DNA of 64,000 nt, from the NCBI RefSeq assembly GCF_019059575.1, contig NW_024882324.1, positions 1 to 64,000 on the forward strand, given 5' to 3'. Positions within the stretch are counted from its first letter, which is position 1, and each line of letters begins with the position of its first letter. Position numbers and translations under genes: made by a program. The notes under the pieces are model-generated. The model was not told where the DNA came from, did not search any database, and saw only the letters and a program-made list of their open reading frames with translations. This document shows positions 55,669 through 64,000 of the stretch, one piece after another. The stretch comes from Amphibalanus amphitrite. Taxonomy: Eukaryota > Arthropoda > Thecostraca > Balanomorpha > Balanidae.

Positions 55669-57024
55669 CCCTAGCCCGCACCAAGGCCCTATATAGAAGG
55701 TATGCTCATTAGGCCGAAGCAGCGATTTCCGTGACGTCACTGGTACGAAGGGTCGGACGGCTGTAATGCAGTCCTATGGAAAATGACCCAACTTTAGGGC
55801 TCTCCCACATAGCTGCCAACCTCGACACTAAGGTAAAAGTTATATCACATAAAAGCTCAAATCAAGACGAACAAGAAACCTATCTGACGTTTTTACGTAT
55901 TGCTAACGGCTTAGACTCTATTCAAGTATATTCAGAGCTCTGCATTACCTCACTTTTTCTGCCGTCAATGCCACTACAAATGTCTAGTCGGCGCACGTGC
56001 GCTTGTCGAGCGGGGACCACCAGTCGGGCGATTCAGAGCTGCCGCCCAATCAGAACGCCGCAATGCCGTGACGTCATTGGTCGCACACGACACGTTACGG
56101 AGATAGGGATGAGACAGCCCTGAGCCCGCACATGCCATTTTCCCATCCTAGAACGCACATGGGGGGTGGGGGTGGTTGCCACCCCCCGCGCCATTTCGTC
56201 CTGTTGGAGATAGAGCTTAGCGGTAAAGACCAAAAAGATTATTTGGGAAGAGACAAATCCAATGATACCCAGTTTTACCTTCTCAGGTCAGTCATTGACC
56301 TTCCAGGTCAGGTCAAACTAAAAAATGTTGCTGTTTTGGGTCACCGTTGAATATCAAGTGCGCTGCTTATCATATACCGATGACGATGCCGTTTTCTGGT
56401 GCCAAGCCAGCTAGAACCTCTTTGTCACACTACCCGACCAGGTTTTTGCTGCTGATGTCATTTCAGGTCAAGTTAGGTCAAGGTCAATTATATGTGTTTG
56501 TATGTCTGTGTGTGTCTGTGTGTATACTGATGTGTGCACCGATTAGTTATGTGTCCATATTACATGAAATCATGATCTGAGAAGCTTTTACCAAAAATGC
56601 AGTCAAAAAAACTTCACAAAAAGTAAATTCCGCTTGCCTAAAACGCAATTATCTTAGATGACCTAGGTTGACCTTGACCTTGACCTTGACATCTGTACAT
56701 CGTCGAACAACATGTTCCATGATAGGTGGGAGGTAAGACTGGCAAAAAAGGCCGAAATCAAGGTGTCAAAAGCTCACAAGGCCCATAGCCAACGCAAGAT
56801 GTTGAGAATTGGCCATTTGGGTCATGACATGACCTGAAAAACAAGGTCATATCTCCGAAACCAAAAATCACAGAAACTTGAAATTTTCAGTGGACGTCAA
56901 GGAAGGATCGAGTAGCAGCTATACGAAAAATCAGCCTTCTAGCTCTAAAAATGTTGAGTGCAGAGCAGAAAGACTACCTGGGGGGGGTGGCAACCACCCC
57001 CCCCCCCCCATGTGCGGGCGAGGG
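55669..57024. mobile_element. TTAA-flanked element in the same host repeat
   Basis: TTAA at 55665-55668 and 57025-57028. The ends are CCCTAGCCCGCACC on the left and CCCTCGCCCGCACA on the right in reverse complement. The complete unit at 45.09 kb reads GATGCCTTGAAGACC across this point, showing the pre-insertion state with one changed base in the TTAA. GGTTGCCACCCCCC and its inverse, with C- and G-runs, occur at about 56160-56190 and 56980-57010. GGTCA repeats lie between. No transposase frame. Confidence 0.87.
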
Positions 57025-57261
57025 TTAAGACCAAACAAATTTGTGAGGAAATGCGCCTTTTTCCAGCGCGTGCCACGTGCGAACCATCCACCCCCGAGAC
57101 CCGAAACACGCCACTGCACGTGCCCATGACGTCATCAACACCTTGCGAAAATTTCAGCCCAATCGACCGCACCGTTTGACCTGTACACGACGTCAAAGCA
57201 CCCCTCTACACGGTGCAAACAGACAGAAAGACAGAGTTTCATTTCACAAATAGTATAGTAG
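57025..57261. repeat. Right part of the host repeat unit
   Basis: Matches 45098-45340 of the complete unit (CAAATTTGTGAGGAAATGC, CCAGCGCGTGCCACGTGCGA, CGTCATCAACACC). It runs to ATAGTATAGTAGA, where other units continue into the hairpin. Here it is cut by a different terminal repeat at 57262. Confidence 0.8.
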
Positions 57262-57287
57262 ATTGGAAGGTGGCACACTACCTTTAA
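57262..57287. repeat. Solo terminal repeat plus TTAA
   Basis: 22 bases ending GGTGGCACACTACCT, then TTAA. It is the exact inverse of 40654-40675, which follows the TTAA at 40650. It may be one end of a large composite element or an isolated end fragment. Confidence 0.6.
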
Positions 57288-60200
57288 ATCTTGTCTTTGG
57301 CTGGGACCGGACGTCGTCATGTGACCCTGTAAGGGATACCCCACGGCATCCTGATGGGACTACTCATACTCCCCGCCTGAGCTGACGAGAGTCTCCGGGC
57401 AGTTCAGCTCGGCCGGTGCTGAGACTGCCAAAAGAGACGTGCGCACGCCCCCGGCTGCGGCCCGCTGTCCCATTAGCGCGGCTCAGTTTTAGCACAGCGC
57501 GTGACGCGCATACCGGACTATGTACCACCCCATGCCGGTTGGTGTGACCGGACACCTTAAATGACAGGGCGGCAGCTGGGTGCATATACTGAGTCCGGCG
57601 ACAGGTAAGTCTCGGACTTAGGATCTTTCCTGCAGTTCCTCATAACGACCCGTTCCAAGCCCGATGATTCCCTCACCCCGCGCCGCACCCCCAGTCCCGA
57701 TCTATCCCGTGCCGTGCCATCCCCTGGACCAACCAACCGAGGGCTATTGAGGCGGCCGCCGAGCCGGCCTTTCAGCGCGTTTTTGCGGAAGCACGACCCT
57801 TGCCGGGCGTTTAATGGGTCCCATTCTGGCGCGCCGCGCCACCGGTGGGTAATTTACGGCGCAGTGGCGGCATTTGCAGCGCAGGGGAGAGCAGGGAGGA
57901 GAGAGGAGCGCTGCCATGACCCGGCTCTCGGCGACCAGAGACACCCCGCCGAGCCGGTGTCAGCGCCGTCTGACCAACTGCCGACCCGGGGCCCGTATAT
58001 CGGACCGGCAGACACCGGCCGTGACGTCACTGGATCGAGACAGACGCCGCTCAACGACGTCATCGTCATTCACGTCATATGACAACGGCAGAAAGAGACG
58101 TCACGGCAGAAAACATATACTGGCGGTTCACTGTGTCTGAAAATATCATATCACAAAAAAAGTTGTGAATGTTGTATAATGTATGTGTTGACTGTTGAGC
58201 ATGTGTGGTACTCGTGTGACGTTAAACCAACCATGCTAATTTTGGGCAAAATATGGCTAATTGCACTGTGAATGATCATAATGCACCATTCAACAAAAGC
58301 CTTTACTTCAAATACATAAAATGCAGCAAAATTACCGTATTCACCGGACCTACATATACTCAACAGTAAAGCAAACGAACTTTGGTCAAAGTTTTCTTCT
58401 TAACTTCGTTTTAGGCAAACGGTTTGGTGGATTGATGCTTCGCTGATAAGAAATACAATACAGATAGAAAGTTTAAAGAAAGAAGCATAGGTATGTACGT
58501 ACATGATTGTGTCTAATAAGCCCTCTGCGCAGCTATGCTTGCCCTTATGTAGAGCTCACTTCGACCTCGGGATGCTCATACGTTTTTCAGTGGTCGGTGA
58601 GGCTCGAAAATGATTCGCTCAGTTTGTTGTTTTGAAAGGTGGACAGCTAGCGCTTGATAGCGAGGCGATTAAAGCAAATCGCTCACAACAACCGGACGTA
58701 CATACATTCCGATGCAATCGCACCACGGCCAAAAACATTCATTCGAACCGGTGTAGGTAACCGCCAGGCGGTTGATGTGGGTTCTGATTTCGTTCGGCGG
58801 ATGATGGGCGGCTGTTACCGAGCTATAATCCCCGCCGATCCGCGCATCGCCTTCTCCTCTGCTGGCCTCGAGGACAAAGGCAACTGGAGGGACACTCCGC
58901 CGCTGTTACCGAAAATGTTTGGGACATGTTTCATCGCTCAGAGCTTTATAAGTTACGAAGTTGACATCATCTTTATCTTCCAAAATAGGCCAATTAAAAA
59001 GCAGTACCTACCTAATTGTAGCTAAAGCTGTTGTAAATTTCTATTAGTTTCTCTTCATGCTTCAAAAACTTTTGATTTAAAAATATAAAATCATTTTCTT
59101 CTCATTCATCTGTTGTGGTGAATATAGCATTTAACATGGCATTCGTTGTACTTCATTCACTGTCCCTTAAACGCCGACCCTGGCGCCGCAGCTGAAGCAA
59201 TCAGCAGCTCTGCGGCGTGTCAGACGGCGCCGACACCAGTTGTCGTTCGGCGGTCATTTGCGGCCGGCTGTCGTGACGACTGTGATTTGCCAGATCGGCT
59301 GTGATTTGCCAGATCGGGTCCGGCCGGGCGGGAATGACTGTCCAGACTCCAGACGTGTGATGTCGTTCAGGGTATATTGACTTAATGTCGTTATCACTGC
59401 AGGGGACGAAGTGGGGGAGGGAGAGGGAGAGAAAGAGAGAGAGGGGGGGAAGAGAAAGAGACACGTAGACGTAGACAGATGTACTCGTAAAAACATGCCG
59501 ACTTATAGTGGTTAGTCTATTCTGATTTGCATATGCGCCTGTGGTATACCTACGTCTGTCTATCTTTGCAAATGCTATCACCATCATGATACGATTTAAA
59601 TACGACGAAAAATGTGATATAATACGGAGATTCTACATGACCTTTTCGGTCTGAAGCATAAATGTGTTCATTCAATATTTCATGTGAGCAGATTTGTGGG
59701 CTGCACATCGCCGCACGCCTATTTGCGCTGAATCTCTTTCTGCACGTAATTTCACAGGTTGTCTTCGTCGACTATGCATTTAAGCTTTCCTTTCACCAAA
59801 ACCACCTTGACACGGAAAGCTACGTATCCAGCAACCATTACGAGCTTTGAATAATTATTCATGGCAGGTGGGTATGTATGTGCATAAGCCAATGCGGCGC
59901 GCTCGGTGCATTTTTCTGCGTTGCTCCACCTGTCCCAGACGTCAGAGCGATTCCACATGGTCCGTTGAACACCACACGCCGTAACACATGGCAGTGACAT
60001 GCTGGGGAAGTAAGACAGGCCTGGAGGTGACCGATCCACACAGGGACAGGCTGCATCTGTCATGTGGCACATGTCCACGCGTCAGCACGTCAAGAGGAAC
60101 TATATTAGTGTGATGACGGGCAAACTGCATATCTTGCAAAGCAGGGTCACCAGATTATGTTTGATACCAGGTTAAATACGAGCTGGTATGTGCCAGGTGA

Positions 60201-60674
60201 TCACGACCCAAGTGGAGGGTATATGTGTTCGGAACTTTTGTTGCATGCGTAAGTTTACATGTAGCTGTATCGATGCTCGAAAAGCTACTCAGTTCATTGC
60301 CTATGCACTTATTTACCCACAAGATCCGTTTTTTGGCTATGGCTGACTGCTTTGGTGGCAAAAAAGGAGGGTTGTCATATTATCCACCACTGGTAGCTAA
60401 AAGGTCGCTACCGACTGGTTTAGATTCCACCCAGCTCATCTCTCCCCGCTTCCCGCCAGTCGCCGCTACGGCACTGTCCCAACACGGGTAACCGCGGCAG
60501 CGGCGGTCCCTCTGATCCACATTCGCTCTGATGAGAGGTGCTCTGTGGCTCCCAGCAGCGGCCTGCCGACCCGCCGCCGTACCAGCGCGGGCACGAGCTG
60601 CTCAGAGCCTCCACCAATCAGCGGGCCGCTCGGCGCTCCGTCGCGGACGGCGGCGGCGGCGGCGGCGGCAGCAG
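57288..60674. other. Intergenic DNA, no gene recognised
   Basis: A GC-rich island at 57380-58080. A 19-bp tandem duplication CTGTGATTTGCCAGATCGG lies at about 59279-59318, and a GA-rich tract at 59408-59462. Frames of 120-130 codons at 57714 and 58654 (+) show no family motif. The last few hundred bases may hold upstream regulatory DNA of the gene at 60918. Confidence 0.45.
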
Positions 60675-60917
60675 TCAGTGTTGTTCGACAATCGACGGTG
60701 GCGGCACGAGCCGAGAGCGTCCGACTGAGGGCAGGTGACGAGTGGCGAGTGTGGACTGTGGAGTGAGGGAGTGACGGAGGAGTGAGCCGAGAGGCGGAGT
60801 TGGTGGCTGGGAGTGGACAGGGCGGCTGGTGAGGTGACCCGGGCGGCGCGCGGTCCGGAGGAGATGTAGGTGACCTGACCCGACCTGGTGTGACCGGACT
60901 CTGTCAGAGGAGCAGGG
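60640..60917 (+). promoter_or_regulatory. Candidate promoter and 5'UTR of the gene at 60918
   Basis: GC-rich, with a (CGG)n run (about 60649-60668) directly followed by TCAGTG at about 60675, matching the arthropod initiator TCAGT. The stretch from there to ATG has no upstream in-frame start I can judge as used. No TATA box was seen at the right spacing. Confidence 0.35.
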
Positions 60918-60994
60918 ATGGAGGGGACGCGCCTGTTTGCGGCCTGCGTGGGCCTCATGCTCTCCTGCACCTACGCCAACTATGGATCGTGGAT
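60918..60994 (+). CDS. First coding exon of a secreted or membrane protein, 3' partial
   Basis: ATG in the context CAGGGATGG, then MEGTRLFAACVGLMLSCTYA and NYGSW, followed by a strong donor GTGAGT at 60995. The first 20 residues form a classical signal peptide (short n-region with Arg, hydrophobic core, C-T-Y-A cleavage region). The exon ends in phase 2 (AT). The family cannot be named from 25 residues, and no continuing exon was identified before the window ends, implying a first intron longer than about 3 kb or missed exons. Confidence 0.6.
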
Positions 60995-63900
60995 GTGAGT
61001 ACCGCGCGCTGCCGAGGCGCTTCATCATCCCATTCTATACACTGCAGCAAACCAACCAGGCCTCGCAGCCTAGCATTCATTGACTACCAGCAGCGCTCAG
61101 CTGTCCATAGCAGTCATGCCGCGCACCATCCACCCCATCGCTCCCCCACTCCCTCACACGCACGCACGGGTCTGTGCCACGCTCGGCATCCGTGGCCGGC
61201 GCGTTCCGACCTTCCGTCCGCCCTGGCCTTCTCACCATCCGGCGGGCGCCGCGCGGAATCCGGCCCGTCCGCGGCGGCACTCTCTCTCAATCAGGTCCGC
61301 TGACGGGCTCCCTGGCCCGTGGTGCGGAAAAACAGCCCGCCGATGACAAATGACAAATGATTGTGGGCGTGCTCGACTACCGTCCGCGCGCGGAGACACG
61401 GGGGGAACGTCTGAGTGCCGCGGACACAGTAGAACGTCTGTGTGTCGCGTGCCGTCGAGTGCCGGATGCGTGAGACAAGAAACCACGTCTATGCGTCTCG
61501 TGCCGTTTGCTCGGCCATGCGTCGGACGTGGCTCAGGTAGCGCGGTGTGCATACCGGCGGCAGAGACGGACGAGCTGGGCGAGTTGGTAAGAATAGATCA
61601 AAGCGCAACGCTACCGGGCTGCTGAGGCTTGTCGTTGTATGTTACAGACCGCGAGCTAAGCTAAGCGTTGGTAGAACGGCCGCAACTCCCGACATTAACA
61701 GAGACTTAAAGTCGCTTTGGAACGACAGCCTCCGGCCAACTGGTACGAATGTCTTCACACATCGACAATTCAGCTGTTTCGTTCGACTAAGTGCATCATC
61801 TGAAATTTGCACGGCTCAAATCATTTTTAACATTGATATTCGTTTTGCATTCTGCCTGATAAAGCCATGATCTCCATTCTCGGTGGGCGCAGGCTAACAT
61901 CTCAATCTTGATTACCGCCATTACTCAAATATGCCATATGGAACTTATGACCAGCTATTAAGCTGCAATATTTGTCATGTATACAACTGCAATAACACGT
62001 TTCTTGTAAGCCATACATTTGGCTTCCATTGTCATTTCGCAAGCAATTTACTTTGACAATTCAAGTCGTTTGTAAGACGATGTGCAAACAGGTCAAGGCT
62101 CGGCCGGTCAAAGGATCAATTCATTTATTAACGCAATGCGCTTATGCCGAGTGTATGTGACTGGTGAGGAGGATGATAAATTGTTGCCGCTCGGCCGGCA
62201 TTGAGACAAATGGGCCCTTTGGCGTCGGACGCAGACGGACTGTGGAGATGGAGGGAGCCGCGGGGCGGGCCGCGGCGCCGAGTCGCGGGCCCACTGCGGA
62301 GAACGCGGCAGGCGAGTGGGCAGACTGGTAGAAAATAGCCCGTGTTAGCCTTTGAACGCCTTGCTGGGCTATTGTGATAAATTTTTATGCATAATCGACT
62401 TGGAAAGATGCGTTATCACTTTTTAAGTCATTGTTTTATTATAAAAGATTTAGTGAGACACTCGGTACCAAATCCATAACAGGATGTAGTGCTCAAACTT
62501 GCTGGCGCTTTATAGTTTTAAGTTTGCTGGAATTAATCCAAAATGCATGAAGCACATACCGGAAGGACTATAACGTCTTGTTTCCGCACATCTGTAGTTT
62601 CCGCCTCGTCGGTTCCAACTGGCCGGCTGAGTCGGCGCCCCACACCCGTCCGCCGGCGGTATCCCCAACGTTCAGCGGGGGCTGGTCAGCGGGCGGCCCG
62701 GCGGCTGATGGTCGCGGCTGACGGCGCCGCTAAGTGTCGGTGCCAGCGGGGGTGTGACGACCGACAGCTCCGTGGAGCGCAAACTGCCGACGGGGCGCGC
62801 CCGCGGCAATCAGAGTGGGGAGCCGAGCGACGCGGCGAATGACCGACCCCACCGGGCGGGCGGTGAACGGGCTCGGCGGAGGAACCCGCTCCTCGCCACA
62901 GCAGTCGGTAATCTCCGACCCGCAAGGACGGCCGAGCCAGGGAAACGGTCTCGATCCGGCCCTGTTAACAAGTTGTCCGTCCGGGGCCGGCGCGGATCAT
63001 CTGCCCGGTGCACAGTTCGCCGGGAGGCGTGCACCGGTTCCCTGTACGAGGATAATCTCCGGTGATTGATGGCTGGGTGAGATGTCCTGACGTCACCGAT
63101 CGTCAGTGGCCGTGGCAGCCAGCTCTGCGGTTGAACTGGTGACGCACCGAGGGTCAGTGATCAATGGGCTGCGGCCGTGATACTCAGTGTTTCTGACTGC
63201 ATAATGCAGAAGGAGCCGGGAACAGCTCTAATCTGACCCCCGAACCCTCGCAGGCAGGGAATTTACGGCACAAACATCCGTGATGGTAACATATTGACGC
63301 GAGCAATCTCGATATCGGCTGCCGGTCTCTACGTCTTGCTCCACAGGGTCCGGATGCTTCGAGATGAGAAATGTTTGCTCAGTTTGCACCCTGCCGTAAA
63401 TTGGACAGGGTAACATTCAATTACGTCTCTCGTGTGCGTTGCAGTCTTCACCTCCGCCGAGCTCCTGCACGTCCACTAGTTGCGTCTGTCTGCACGCGCT
63501 CCCTTCGTCTAACAGATGTTCAGCAAAACTGCCCCCACTGCTTATGGAGATGACCTGGCTCGTGTTCTCTGAGGTCGCCCAGCTGGAGCCCCGGACCTCT
63601 GGTAGCCGGTGGTCGCGGCCCGGAGAACCACCCTATCCCGACAGCAGCCTGTCAGCGCCGACAGCCTCAGGAGCGACTCAGGAGTGATCGACAAAGAGTT
63701 ATCAGCTGTCGTCACGGCCGACAATGTGGTCACGGCGATCGTCAGCGGCGCAGCGTGCGTGAAACCCTGCGGACAGCCGGCCGCCGCGACTACAGGCGGC
63801 GTCTGTCACTGTCACATCCGTGCCGGCACGCTGTTAACCAGACTCGGGTGTCCATGGACTGACACCATTATCATAGCGAGAGTGGCAGTGAATGTGGAGA

Positions 63901-64000
63901 GATGTGACCGCTGTAAAAACTCGCACAGCTGCGTGTCGCCACAGGTAAGGCCTTGTTCACGTGTGTTATCGGACGTGTCCTGGCCGCTGTCACGTCACCT
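60995..64000 (+). other. Presumed first intron of the gene at 60918
   Basis: GC-rich at 61100-61600, 62210-62330, 62600-63020 and 63540-63830, AT-rich between. An open frame without stop runs from about 63612 to the window end, with a possible donor GTAAGG at 63944 and a cysteine-rich end (ERCDRCKNSHSCVSPQ). I cannot link it in phase to the start exon with confidence, and no repeats with clear ends were seen. Confidence 0.35.

Noticed and set aside
63612-63943. Cysteine-rich open frame near the window end as a sure exon
   Set aside because: It is open to the edge with a plausible donor, but no acceptor, phase link or family motif supports it strongly.

Overview
This is animal nuclear DNA. 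Genes are broken by introns with GT..AG ends, transposable elements are dense, and no prokaryotic gene layout is present. The one long gene is an arthropod-type bruchpilot (brp), the ELKS/CAST/ERC-family scaffold of the presynaptic active zone, on the + strand. Long brp proteins of this kind are known from insects and crustaceans. The GC-rich exons and repeat style suggest a non-insect arthropod, possibly a crustacean such as a barnacle, but that species guess is inference.

Region 1 (1-24 kb). Eleven phase-compatible exons from 4124 to 22132 encode the last 1,811 residues of Bruchpilot. They start inside the conserved ELKS-type segment and end in the C-terminal ...GGFLKSLF. The N-terminal exons lie upstream of the window or are not recognisable. 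A 3'UTR of about 1.9 kb probably runs to an AATAAA at 24032. Two exons (at 4124 and 10006) are preceded by tandem duplications of their own 3' splice acceptor plus exon start. The one at 4124 is a 17-copy minisatellite. The first 2.5 kb and several introns carry short inverted-repeat elements.

Region 2 (24-47 kb). No host gene is recognised. The stretch is packed with inverted-repeat DNA: a foldback element (24440-25872), a palindrome nested in a palindrome (26090-27625), a 2.1 kb palindrome (40676-42760), a hAT-like MITE (43341-43642), a (TAGGG)n block with an 0.8 kb G+T-rich minisatellite (36040-37110), and 1.2 kb units with CCTACC microsatellites (43.7-47.8 kb). A recurring class of roughly 0.9-1.4 kb elements is flanked by TTAA, starts with CC or CCC, and mostly has a G-run near one end and a C-run near the other. 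These resemble piggyBac-type non-autonomous elements.

Region 3 (47.8-57.3 kb). A 7.7 kb PIF/Harbinger element (47789-55504) has matching terminal inverted repeats and a TAA target duplication. It encodes a spliced MADF-BESS protein (+) and a truncated Harbinger transposase (-), converging on a palindrome with AATAAA on both strands. A closely related unoccupied site at 44.9 kb in the same window confirms both ends. A second insertion, flanked by TTAA (55669-57024), sits in the same host repeat.

Region 4 (57-64 kb). GC-rich intergenic DNA leads to the first coding exon of another gene at 60918, whose product starts with a signal peptide. Its remaining exons were not identified.
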